The notes under the pieces are model-generated. The model did not search any database. It was not told where the DNA came from and saw only the letters and a program-made list of their open reading frames with translations. Positions 42,835-50,354 of a stretch of 64,000 nt of DNA are shown piece after piece. Position 1 is the stretch's first letter, and every line of letters begins with the position of its first letter. Origin of the DNA: G965215145 sp965215145 (lineage in GTDB: Bacteria; Bacteroidota; Rhodothermia; Rhodothermales; JANQRZ01); the NCBI GenBank assembly GCA_965215145.1, contig OZ244038.1, forward strand, positions 1 to 64,000, given 5' to 3'. The translations under genes were made by a program, and so were the position numbers.

Positions 42835-43121
42835 CAGCGGAAGACGATCTCGTCGATGACGGCGCCGCCGAGGGCCTCGTTCAGCCGCTCGCACCACGCG
42901 CGCCGCTGGAGGTGGAGCTGGTGGCGCCACACGGCGGACTGGACCTGCACGAACAGCCGGCGCTGCCGGACCCACACGCGGTCGGTGCGGGCGTTGATGC
43001 GCGGACCGGCGAGGTGCGCCCACGTCTCGACGGCGTGGACCGCGTCGAGCCGCTCGCGGTAGCCGAGCCGCTCGATGAGGTCGTCGAGGACGACGCCGAG
43101 GCGCTGAGGACGGTTGGACAT
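42834..43121 (-). CDS. DUF721/DciA-like protein
   Basis: 95 residues (RPQRLGVVLDDLIERLGYRE, AVETWAHLAGPRINARTDRV, WVRQRRLFVQVQSAVWRHQL). The pattern is that of DUF721: a helical start, then W-x3-AG and a beta strand carrying L-x-V-x-V-x-S-x-W-x2-L. In many bacteria lacking DnaC this family (DciA) helps load the replicative helicase DnaB, so a replication role is plausible but inferred. It is divergent from the TolC-like gene; the 192-bp gap shows no other gene. Confidence 0.9.
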   Translation of the reverse strand: MSNRPQRLGVVLDDLIERLGYRERLDAVHAVETWAHLAGPRINARTDRVWVRQRRLFVQVQSAVWRHQLHLQRRAWCERLNEALGGAVIDEIVFR

Positions 43122-43313
43122 AGCGGGGTGGGTTCGGAGGGAAGGTACCCACGCCCGAACCCGTCGCTAAGGCCGTACCGGGCGGCCGGAGTGCCGCGCT
43201 CGCGCCGAGGCGCCCTCGGCCCCTCGCGGATGGCGTCCGGCCTGGACGTTACCCGTCCCCGAACCGCGCCGGCTCCCTCGTGCGTACCGGCCCCGCCACC
43301 CGCCCTCCCCCCG

Positions 43314-44729
43314 ATGCACCGGCTCCTCGCCCTCTCCTTCCTCCTGCTCACCGCCGGCGCGCCGGCGACCGTCGCCCAACCGGCTCCGCCAGCCGACACG
43401 CTCGTGCTCGACGTCGCCGAGGCGATCCGGCTCGCGCTCGACGGCAGCCCCGAAGTCGCCATCGAACGGGCGGGGGTGGACTTCGCCACTGCCCGCGCCC
43501 GCCGCGCCCGTGCGGCCCGGTTCCTCACCGAGTTCACCCTCACCACCGGCCACGCCATCGCCCCCGGCCTCGACCGCAACGGCTCCACGCTCCCCGACGA
43601 CCAGCTCTACCTCGACCCCGCCGTGCGCAACGACTGGGAGGACCCGCGCCCGTACAACCAGTTCGAGGTCGAGCTCCTCCAGCCGGTCTGGACGGGGGGC
43701 GAGCTCACCGGGCAGATCCGCGCGGCCGAGGCTGCCGTCGAGGTCGAGCGGGCGGTGACGGCGGCGAAGGCGGACGAGGTGGCCCTCCGCGCCGGCGAGC
43801 TGTACGTCGGCCTCCTCGCGGCCGAGGCGTTGGAAGGGCTCGCCGCGGAGACGGGCGAGGCGCTGGTCACCGCCGGCACCGAGCTCCAGCGGCTCCTCGA
43901 CGACGGCGACCCCGACGTGACGGACGCCGACCTCTTCCAGCTCCGGCTGCTGGAGCAGGAGCAGCGTCGGCAGGCCTTGGAGGTGGCGGAGGGGCGGGGG
44001 CTCGCGGGGAGCGCGCTGGCGCGGCAGCTCCTCCGGCCGGGGGCGCCCATCGTGGGCGGTGTGCTGGAGCCGTTCGGGTTCGAGCCGGAGCCGCTGGAGG
44101 CGTACTTCGCGCTCGCGCTCCGGCACCGCCCCGAGCTCCGGCAGGCGGCGGCGGGACGCGCGGCACGCGAGGCGCTCGTCCGCGTCGCGCGCAGCGGGTA
44201 CTTCCCCAAGCTGTTCATCGGCGGCTCGGCCACGGGGCGCTACGCCGCCGGGCGCACGCAGCAGGGCAACCCGTACATCTCGGACGGCTACCTCGGCGGG
44301 AGCGTCCGCTTCGGCGTCGGGATCCGGCAGGACCTCGCGCTGCTCCAGACCCGCGCCGCCGTGGCCGAGGCCGAGGCCGAGCTGAGCGAGGTCCGCTTTC
44401 AGGCCGAGGCGGCCGAGGGGCTCGTGCTCTTCGAGGTCGAGCAGGCGTACCGCGACCTCGCCGTGGCGAGCGCCGCGCTGGAGGCCCGCACCGAGGCCAC
44501 CCGCATCGCCGCCGACTGGCTGCGCACCGAGCAGATCAACGCCGACCTCGCGCTCGGCAGCGTGGACGACCTCACCGCCGCCGTCCGCGCCGACCTCGAA
44601 GGCCGCGCCGCTCGCATCCAGGCCGTGCAGGGCTACAACGTGGCCGTGCTCCGGCTGCTCGCCGCGGCGGGCGTCCTCGCCGAGCGGGCGCAGGCGGGCA
44701 CGCTGTTTGGACCCTCGGGCGTTGAGTGA
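43314..44729 (+). CDS. TolC-family outer membrane efflux protein
   Basis: 471 residues from the ATG at 43314 with signal peptide (MHRLLALSFLLLTAGAPATV). Two outer-membrane-efflux repeats are visible (LDVAEAIRLALDGSPEVAIE; YFALALRHRPELRQAAAGRA), with long helices and beta segments (FTLTTGHAIAPGL, FIGGSATGRYAAG). It would form the trimeric outer membrane duct of an efflux pump or type I system. No inner membrane pump gene is adjacent; the next gene is MlaC-like, 54 bp downstream. Confidence 0.88.
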   Translation: MHRLLALSFLLLTAGAPATVAQPAPPADTLVLDVAEAIRLALDGSPEVAIERAGVDFATARARRARAARFLTEFTLTTGHAIAPGLDRNGSTLPDDQLYLDPAVRNDWEDPRPYNQFEVELLQPVWTGGELTGQIRAAEAAVEVERAVTAAKADEVALRAGELYVGLLAAEALEGLAAETGEALVTAGTELQRLLDDGDPDVTDADLFQLRLLEQEQRRQALEVAEGRGLAGSALARQLLRPGAPIVGGVLEPFGFEPEPLEAYFALALRHRPELRQAAAGRAAREALVRVARSGYFPKLFIGGSATGRYAAGRTQQGNPYISDGYLGGSVRFGVGIRQDLALLQTRAAVAEAEAELSEVRFQAEAAEGLVLFEVEQAYRDLAVASAALEARTEATRIAADWLRTEQINADLALGSVDDLTAAVRADLEGRAARIQAVQGYNVAVLRLLAAAGVLAERAQAGTLFGPSGVE

Positions 44730-44783
44730 ACCGCCGCCCGAAACCCCCGTTTCGGCGCCCATCCCCCGACCCCACCGTCTCCG

Positions 44784-45389
44784 ATGCTGCACACCCGCTC
44801 GCTCTTCTCCCTCGTCCTCCTCGGCGTCGCGCTGGCGCTGCCCGCGCAGGCCCAGCCCGCCTCCGAGATCGAGGCGCTCCTCCGCGACCGCGACCGCGAG
44901 ATCAAGGCCATCCTCACTGGCGACGCCCGGCCGACCGACGCCCAGCGCACGCGGCTCCGCGAGGTCGTCAACGCCGCCATCGACTTCGGGGCGATGGCCG
45001 AGCAGGCCCTCGGGCGGTACTGGAACGAACTCGCGCCCGCGCAGCGGAGCGCCTTCACTGAGCGGTTCGGCGCCGTCGTCCGCGCCCAGTCCCTCGCCGA
45101 CCTCGAGCTCTACCGCGCCCGCGTCGCCTACGACGGCGTCGAGGTCGAGGGCGGCCGGGCGACGGCCCACACCACCGCCACCTTCGATGGGAAGACGGCC
45201 GAGGTCGACTACCACCTCCGCCGCACCGACGCCGGCTGGCGCGTCACCGACATCGTGATCGACGGGACGGGGACGGCGGCCGGCTACGCCCGCTCGTTCC
45301 AGCGGGTGATGAAGCAGCAGGGCGTCGAGGAGGGCTACGCCCGGCTGATGCGGAGCCTCGAACGCCGCCTCGAGCGCGACGCCTCGTAG
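44784..45389 (+). CDS. MlaC-family periplasmic phospholipid-binding protein
   Basis: 201 residues with signal peptide (LFSLVLLGVALALPAQAQPA). The MlaC/Ttg2D core is present: VVNAAIDFGAMAEQALGRYW, LAPAQRSAFTERFGAVVRAQ, EVDYHLRRTDAGWRVTDIVI, DGTGTAAGYARSFQRVM. These proteins ferry phospholipids between outer and inner membranes. The usual mlaE, mlaF and mlaD genes are not in the window. It probably shares a transcript with the TolC-like gene; a strong hairpin follows. Confidence 0.9.
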   Translation: MLHTRSLFSLVLLGVALALPAQAQPASEIEALLRDRDREIKAILTGDARPTDAQRTRLREVVNAAIDFGAMAEQALGRYWNELAPAQRSAFTERFGAVVRAQSLADLELYRARVAYDGVEVEGGRATAHTTATFDGKTAEVDYHLRRTDAGWRVTDIVIDGTGTAAGYARSFQRVMKQQGVEEGYARLMRSLERRLERDAS

Positions 45390-45419
45390 ACCAGCGGATA
45401 CGGCCACGCCGCATAAACG

Positions 45420-45456
45420 CAGAACGCCCGAGGGAGCCTACTCCTCGGGCGTTCTG
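45420..45456. terminator. Hairpin between the MlaC gene and the disrupted lipoprotein gene
   Basis: cagaacgcccgagg (45420-45433) pairs with cctcgggcgttctg (45443-45456) over a 9-base loop. It lies between two converging genes and can act in both directions. Confidence 0.75.
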
Positions 45457-45479
45457 CTCTGGGCGCGGTGCTCGCAGGG

Positions 45480-45656
45480 CTACTCAGCGAGCTGCCGCAG
45501 TTGCTTGGCCGCACTGAGCCGGCGGAGGTTCTTGATGTCTGTCGTTTCTCCTGTCTCGATGTTGGCGACGTAGAACTCAGCGGCGTCGGCTCCAATGGAA
45601 GCGATCCGCTGCAGGTCCTCCTGTGACCAGTCATCCATGAATGCCTTAACAGTCGC
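45480..45656 (-). pseudogene. C-terminal part of a lipoprotein gene cut off by the IS1595-type transposon
   Basis: Read on the minus strand, this segment encodes ATVKAFMDDWSQEDLQRIAS and on to LRRLSAAKQLRQLAE, with the TAG at 45480-45482. When the element 45657-49439 and one copy of the 8-bp target are removed, it joins the lipoprotein at 49440-49870 in frame (...VETVLATV then KAFMDDW...). An internal ATG at 45638 could express 52 residues alone, but that is probably not a real gene. Confidence 0.85.
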
Positions 45657-45681
45657 CGCACTTATAAAGCTGATTCACGTA
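45657..45681. repeat. Left terminal inverted repeat of the IS1595-type transposon
   Basis: 25 bp beginning cgcacttataaagc, identical to the reverse complement of 49415-49439. The 8-bp target acagtcgc precedes it. Confidence 0.95.
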
Positions 45682-45753
45682 TGACAGGTTGGCGTCACCC
45701 GTGCCCCTTACCTTCTCAGTGCATCTCAGCCACAGCACGTCAGAAGGTAGGGC

Positions 45754-46671
45754 ATGGCCGTCACCGACTACACGATCCGGGACCTCTTCAACGACTTCGG
45801 CACGACCGAGCGGTGCTTGACTTTCATCAAGGAGCGCCGCTTCCCGGACGGCATCCCGTGTCCAAAGTGTGAGCGCGTCACGCCGCACTACCTCGTCGCC
45901 TCCCGCCGCGCCTTCTCCTGCCAGCACTGCGGTAGCCAGACCTCCCCGACGAAGGGGACGATCTTCGCTCGCTCCCGCGTCCCGCTGCCGGACTGGTTCT
46001 ACACCATCTTCCAGTTCGCCAAGACCCGGACGGGGATCGCCGCCAAGCAGATCGAGCGCGAGATCGGCGTGAGCTACCCCACGGCGCTGAGGATGTGCAA
46101 CGCGATCCGTGAGGTACTAGAGCAGAGGTTGGACGAGAAGATGACCGGGACGGTGGAGGTGGATGAGACGTACATGGGGAACAGCCGCCGCTACTTTGGG
46201 CGCAAGCGGAAGCCGGGGCGCGGTGCAGGCAAGCCGCCCGTGTTCGGGATGGTAGAGCGGGGCGGGCGCGTCGTCGCCGTCGCCGTGCCGAACGTGAAGC
46301 GGGTCACGGTCTTCCCCATCATCAAGGCCGGGGTGGAGGAGGGTACCGAGATCCACAGCGATGAGTACCCCGTCTACATCACCCTCTCCAAAGAGGGCTA
46401 CGGCCACGTCACCGTGACGCACAAGACGCGGGAGTACGTCCGGTACCGGAGGGACGGTAGCCCGATCCACACGAACACGCTGGAAGGCTTTTGGAGCTAC
46501 CCGAAGAACGCGACGAAGGGCGTTCACCGGGGCGTGTCGGCGCACAAGCTACAGGGCTACCTCAATGAGTACGCCTTCCGCTACAGCCACCGGCACGACG
46601 AGGGACCGCTGTTCTTCACGCTGCTCAGTCGGCTCCTTCCGCCGGCTTCGCCGAATGCCCTAGCGCCTTGA
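45754..46671 (+). CDS. IS1595-family transposase
   Basis: 305 residues. The N-terminal zinc ribbon has CPKC (in FPDGIPCPKCERVTPH) and CQHC (FSCQHCGSQTSPTKGT). An HTH-like segment follows (GIAAKQIEREIGVSYPTALR). The DDE/N-type ISXO2 catalytic core shows VEVDETYMGNSRRYFGRKRK, IHSDEYPVYITLSKEGYGHV and NTLEGFWSYPKNATKGVHRG, all typical of IS1595. Its last 47 bp overlap the convergent 75-residue passenger gene. Confidence 0.95.
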   Translation: MAVTDYTIRDLFNDFGTTERCLTFIKERRFPDGIPCPKCERVTPHYLVASRRAFSCQHCGSQTSPTKGTIFARSRVPLPDWFYTIFQFAKTRTGIAAKQIEREIGVSYPTALRMCNAIREVLEQRLDEKMTGTVEVDETYMGNSRRYFGRKRKPGRGAGKPPVFGMVERGGRVVAVAVPNVKRVTVFPIIKAGVEEGTEIHSDEYPVYITLSKEGYGHVTVTHKTREYVRYRRDGSPIHTNTLEGFWSYPKNATKGVHRGVSAHKLQGYLNEYAFRYSHRHDEGPLFFTLLSRLLPPASPNALAP

Positions 46672-46852
46672 AGAACGCCTCCCGGTCTACAGCCTCCAGC
46701 TCGCCGCCCTCCTCGGCTTCCTTGAACTTCCGCCGGAGCGTTCGTTGGAGTGCCGGAGAGAAGTCGGAGTCGGGGAAAGGAAGGTCGTCGGCTGCACCGT
46801 CGCCGCAGGACGCTTGCTCCGGTTGTTGGCCTTCTTGATCTGGCTCCTTCAT
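46625..46852 (-). CDS. 75-residue passenger protein of unknown function
   Basis: The last gene of the passenger operon, 26 bp after dam. The first 25 residues are polar and disordered (MKEPDQEGQQPEQASCGDGA), followed by LPFPDSDFSPALQRTLRRKF and a charged helix (KEAEEGGELEAVDREAFFKA). The acidic-basic pattern suggests a small adaptor or DNA mimic, but no family is recognised. Its 3' end overlaps the transposase gene by 47 bp on the opposite strand, so antisense effects between the two transcripts are possible. Small size makes the call moderate. Confidence 0.6.
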   Translation of the reverse strand: MKEPDQEGQQPEQASCGDGAADDLPFPDSDFSPALQRTLRRKFKEAEEGGELEAVDREAFFKALGHSAKPAEGAD

Positions 46853-46877
46853 GGCAGCGATGGTCCGTGATGGGTGC

Positions 46878-47816
46878 CTACGCCGGGACTGACCTGTTTG
46901 CTCCGAAGAGTGGGCGGGCGCGGCGGGCAGCGTCTACGACAGGGACGCGGATGTTGGCAGGTGAGGGCACGTCGGGGAGGACAAGGCCGGGCTTGAAGAA
47001 CATCACCTCGTCGCCCCGGTAGCGGTCCTGTGCGCTGTAGCTGAGGTCGTACTCTAGAGGGTCGTAATCGTCATACAGGGCCTTGATCTCGTCGGCCGCG
47101 TCGTAGGACACGACCCACTCCTGCCTGATCTTCGGGACGAGGCGGGCGATCTCCGCGTGCGCCGCCTTGTCGTAGGCGTTCCGGTAGAGCCCCTGTCCCT
47201 TTACGAAGTACGGCGGATCAAGGTAAACAACCGCGTCCTTCGGGATCGAAGGGAGAACGTGCTTGATGTAGTGTGCGGCATCATGGGGGGTGAGCGTGAT
47301 CCGGCTCCCGAATCGGGCAACCTTCTTGATACGCTGGACCAGGGCGGGCGTGTTGTAACGGGCACTGAGCTTCCAACGGCCCTTCTGCTCCTGCCCTCCG
47401 ATGACGCCGCCACGGACGATGCCGGACCTGTTTGTACGGTTGAGGAAGAATGTGGCAAAGGCCAAGTCGAGGGAGTCCGCTCCGTCAGCCTCTAGAACCG
47501 CCTTCTGGCGATGCCACTCATCCATCGTGACCGCTGTATCCGCGATCCGCTCGCACAGCGCGTCGGTGTTGTGGAGGACGGCATCCCAGAAGGCGTGTAC
47601 GGCCTCGTCTAGATCATTGATGTGGATGTGGGAGGCGTACTCCTCGTAAAGCAAAGAGAGCGCGACACCTGCCCCTCCCGCGTAGGGTTCGACGTACTCC
47701 GCCCCAACAAGGCCGTTACGAAGGAAGAGGAGCTTGATGAAATTGGCCACCTTCCCCTTCCCCCCAGGATAGCGTAGAGGCGATGGGAAGCGGCGTTGCG
47801 AGGCTTCAGAGGTCAT
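46878..47816 (-). CDS. D12-class DNA adenine N6-methyltransferase (Dam family)
   Basis: 312 residues of the D12 class (PF02086). Motif I-like PLRYPGGKGKVANFIKLLF is near the N-terminus, followed by YVEPYAGGAGVALSLLYEEY and INDLDEAVHAFWDAVLHNTD. The catalytic motif IV is VVYLDPPYFVKGQGLYRNAYD-type DPPY. The target may be GATC or another A-containing site and cannot be deduced. It lies between the ParB-like gene (79 bp upstream) and the small passenger gene, inside the transposon. Without an evident restriction endonuclease it could act as an orphan methylase, as partner of the ParB-like protein, or to regulate transposition by methylating the ends. Confidence 0.92.
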   Translation of the reverse strand: MTSEASQRRFPSPLRYPGGKGKVANFIKLLFLRNGLVGAEYVEPYAGGAGVALSLLYEEYASHIHINDLDEAVHAFWDAVLHNTDALCERIADTAVTMDEWHRQKAVLEADGADSLDLAFATFFLNRTNRSGIVRGGVIGGQEQKGRWKLSARYNTPALVQRIKKVARFGSRITLTPHDAAHYIKHVLPSIPKDAVVYLDPPYFVKGQGLYRNAYDKAAHAEIARLVPKIRQEWVVSYDAADEIKALYDDYDPLEYDLSYSAQDRYRGDEVMFFKPGLVLPDVPSPANIRVPVVDAARRARPLFGANRSVPA

Positions 47817-47895
47817 GGTCGTGAGACGGCGATGCAGAGCAAGGGTACGCCCCCCTTGATCGGCATGGCCACCACCGATCCTTCACACTTCATGC

Positions 47896-49333
47896 TCACG
47901 AGAACACCTTGTCTAGGAAGGGCTGAAGCGTGTGATCCCAGATCGTTTCCAACTCACTCGCCACGGGTGCCGCGTGGAGATGATGCACGTACTGATGCAT
48001 TGTGGGCACGGAGGCGTGGATGTAACGGTCAGCGTCGGCTATCTTCTTTATAGACTCCTGGAGATCCTGGGTGATGTTGCCGGTAGAACGGAGATGATTC
48101 GCCACGGCCTTCAGCTTTTTGGCTAAGATCGCCGTCTTACGCTGCCCGTCCATATCGGGTATGACGTTGTGAATCTCGATGTAATAGTCTGTGCTGAGTT
48201 CTAAGAATACACGAAGCAAGACGCTCGCCGCTTCAGTATATGCGTTATGGTTGAGGTGAGAAAGCTCTACGTAGATGTTGTTGAGCCTCGGCTTATTGAT
48301 CTCTGGACTCCAATCGGACGGGATGAGTGCTGATCGGACCTGGGGCTTCGACTTCCTCTTCCGTTTCTTCGGGGTCTTCTTGCCACCGGAGCCAGCCGGC
48401 CTCGAATCAGCCGAACTCGTTTCCTCGCCTGAGTCGGGGGAGACTCTGTCGAAGGTGTAATCATCGAGAGGAACGGGCTTGTTTAGCTTCTTCGAGGGAT
48501 CGGGAAGGGCGGATGTAGGCCATGCCTTCACCTGCCTCTCCACGTCCTCAGAATGGCGGAGGTCGTTTACGTCGATCTCTCCTTTCTTCAAGAGAGAAAT
48601 GACGTATCCCAGCCCCTTCGCGGTTTCCTTTGGAGGGTAGACTGTATACGTCACCCCGCCCCTCCTTTCAATGCCGAGGGCTCGTTTGGCCTCGTCGTTC
48701 GGGACGATCCGCATCAGGTTCGTCTTAATCCGCTTGTTTGAGTTCTGAGCGGCCTTGTCGAAGCCGTAGAACTTCTCCGCGAAGTCTATCATCTGCACAT
48801 AGTGGGAGCGTCTACCGTGCCTATCGTCCCACCGATCCTGCTCTTCACTGCCCCAGTCAACTCTACCGACACCGTTGTTCTGGCCGGTATGTCGGTTAGT
48901 GATCCAATACTCTGCGTCCTCAATAGAATCAAACAGCCGGCATACTATCTTGCTGATGGGCGCCTCGGCGTACTTCTCGGCTAGCTTGTTGAGCCTTCTC
49001 TTATTAGCAGGTCTCGTCAATACAGGTGCAACAAGTCTAGGGTTGTCAAGCGCCTTCAGAGCGGCAACGCGCCGGTTGCCTTCGATGACGCAGTACCTCT
49101 TCTTCCGCCCCTCTAGCGCCACTACGGCTGGTAGAGCCAGAGGGTCTAGCCCACGCTCAACGAGACTCGCCGCAAGGTTGAGGAAATGGTCAATCTTTAG
49201 CTCAGCGAGAGCCGCAATGGCTGCCGGCTGATTCGGCTGCTCCTCACTGAGGCGGGCGTTCTGGGGATCTACGACGAGGTCTGCTAGAGGTATCGTTTCG
49301 ATAGAGGGTATGACAGGGGGGGGTGTGTGTCAC
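47896..49333 (-). pseudogene. ParB/Srx-fold passenger protein with start out of frame at a G8 tract
   Basis: The frame from 49310 down encodes a ParB/sulfiredoxin-like N-terminus (IPSIETIPLADLVVDPQNAR, LVERGLDPLALPAVVALEG, YCVIEGNRRVAALKAL). It continues through a helical middle, a Lys-rich linker (GGKKTPKKRKRKSKP) and a HEPN/DUF-like helical C-terminus (EAASVLLRVFLELSTDYYIE). No standard start precedes DPQNAR in that frame. A GTG at 49331-49333 would give MTHTPPVIPSIETIPLADLV if the C-run on the coding strand were seven instead of eight. With eight, translation from that GTG stops soon. An internal GTG at 49122 would give 408 residues lacking the DPxNAR motif. It is called a pseudogene only in this sense; a phase-variable ON/OFF gene is the alternative. 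Confidence 0.72.
49316..49323. repeat. Eight-base G homopolymer at the start of the ParB-like gene
   Basis: The run gggggggg lies eight bases after the GTG at 49331-49333 on the coding strand. Seven bases would put that start in frame with the ParB-like domain; eight does not. It is a typical length for slipped-strand phase variation and also a typical site of sequencing error. Confidence 0.9.
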
Positions 49334-49414
49334 TTCCCGAAGCTACGGGATACGCCTAACTTCCACCTCTACAGCTCAGCGCCCCCCTGCCACCCCGTCA
49401 CCCCGCCGCCGGGG

Positions 49415-49439
49415 TACGTGAATCAGCTTTATAAGTGCG
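49415..49439. repeat. Right terminal inverted repeat of the IS1595-type transposon
   Basis: 25 bp (tacgtgaatcagctttataa...gcg), the exact reverse complement of the left end. The target copy acagtcgc (49440-49447) follows. Confidence 0.95.
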
Positions 49440-49870
49440 ACAGTCGCAAGTACGGTTTCAACCTCGGGGCTTCCGTTGAGGACGAGCGCGTCGGCGTAGA
49501 CGAGCGCCCGCTCAGCGATTCCGGACTCGATTTTGTTCGGGATGAGGTGCGCTACGAGCATGGCCTTTCCAGTCATCTGCTCGATAGCGATCCGCACCAC
49601 ATCGGACTGAGCGCTCGCGATAGCGGCCTGGGCCATGGCGTCGGCCTCCTTCCAGTCAGAGGCTCGGTTGGCTACGTCGAGGGAAGCGTGCATGGCAGTT
49701 CGGCCTGCCTCCATGAGAACCTCGTTCGGTACATCGGGGAGCGGCGTGAGCGAAGCGCCGGTGAAAGCGCCGACTGCCTGAGTCGGCTGGGATGTCTGAG
49801 GCGGCGGGGTGTCTACTTGTCCACAGGCGGACAGGAACACAATGAGCGTGAGAGCAAAGAGGAGCTTCAT
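49440..49870 (-). pseudogene. N-terminal part of a lipoprotein gene interrupted by the transposon
   Basis: The frame starts at the ATG at 49870 with MKLLFALTLIVFLSACGQ, a lipoprotein signal with lipobox LSAC, then a Pro/Thr-rich linker (TPPPQTSQPTQAVGAF) and a helical body (EVLMEAGRTAMHASLDVANR, AIASAQSDVVRIAIEQMTG). It runs into the transposon end at VETVLATV and would finish there in a chimeric tail (ALIKLIHVPRRRG...). Removing the element restores about 200 residues ending KQLRQLAE. Family unknown. It lies 50 bp downstream of another small exported protein gene, itself broken. Confidence 0.85.
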
Positions 49871-49920
49871 CGGTCTGAGGGTTATGCGGTGGTTGAACGC
49901 GATTCATTTTCCACTCTGGG

Positions 49921-50164
49921 CTACTCGCAGAGTGAAGGATGGGTGTATGCGAAGTTGAATACGCCGTCGCAAATCAACACCATCATGCACTGAGACCCAG
50001 GTGTCGGGTGAGGGTAGTAGTCGTAACCGAAGATGAAGTTACCTTGATTTTGAGGGCCAGCCGTAACGTCCGCGGGAGCCGTCAGCGCGAAAGGGAGCAA
50101 GCGCGAAAGGGAGCACGAGCCCTAAGGCAAACGCGAGTCGGAGGATCTTTGAGTGGGGAGACAT
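49921..50164 (-). pseudogene. Small secreted protein gene broken by a 16-bp tandem duplication
   Basis: From the ATG at 50162-50164 the frame gives a signal peptide (MSPHSKILRLAFALGLVLPF), then hits an early stop. The unit agcgcgaaagggagca is duplicated at 50084-50099 and 50100-50115. Removing one unit restores a 75-residue product: after the signal, ALTAPADVTAGPQNQGNFIF, GYDYYPHPTPGSQCMMVLIC, DGVFNFAYTHPSLCE and the TAG at 49921-49923. The two or three Cys residues suggest a disulfide-bonded secreted peptide. No family recognised. It precedes the lipoprotein gene on the same strand. Confidence 0.75.
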
Positions 50165-50354
50165 GGGCAATAGGGTTTTGTGATGGATAGTGGCGCATTC
50201 TCATCAGCGAATGCGTGTCGCCTCTATAGTAGCCTTCCCCACCCCCCCCCTAGCATGAAGATTTGATGAATGCAAAAATTACACTGGCATTCTGCGAAGA
50301 CGCGACCTATGACGGACGATCCCCAGTGCCCGTCACCTGAATTGGTGCCGCGCC

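Larger units (their letters stand above)
45657..49439 (+). mobile_element. IS1595-type transposon carrying a ParB-like/Dam passenger operon
   Basis: The element is 3,783 bp. Its 25-bp ends (cgcacttataaagctgattc...) are perfect inverted repeats, and the 8-bp target acagtcgc is duplicated exactly on both sides (45649-45656 and 49440-49447). It encodes the transposase on the plus strand and, on the minus strand, three passenger genes reading toward it. The passenger DNA, above all the ParB-like gene, is visibly poorer in GC than the chromosome around it. The intact ends and target duplication indicate a recent insertion, which split a lipoprotein gene. Confidence 0.95.

Noticed and set aside
45480..45638. 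A 52-residue gene (start ATG at 45638) next to the IS1595-type element
   Set aside because: It has sensible composition, but it joins the lipoprotein across the transposon in frame, so it is the severed C-terminus.
49376..49870. Lipoprotein of 164 residues ending VPRRRGDGVAGGR
   Set aside because: Its last 20-odd residues are encoded by the transposon end; the native protein continues at 45656 on the far side.
50228..50240. C-run (c4-a-c9) near 50230 as another switch
   Set aside because: It lies in a gap with no start codon or frame depending on it.
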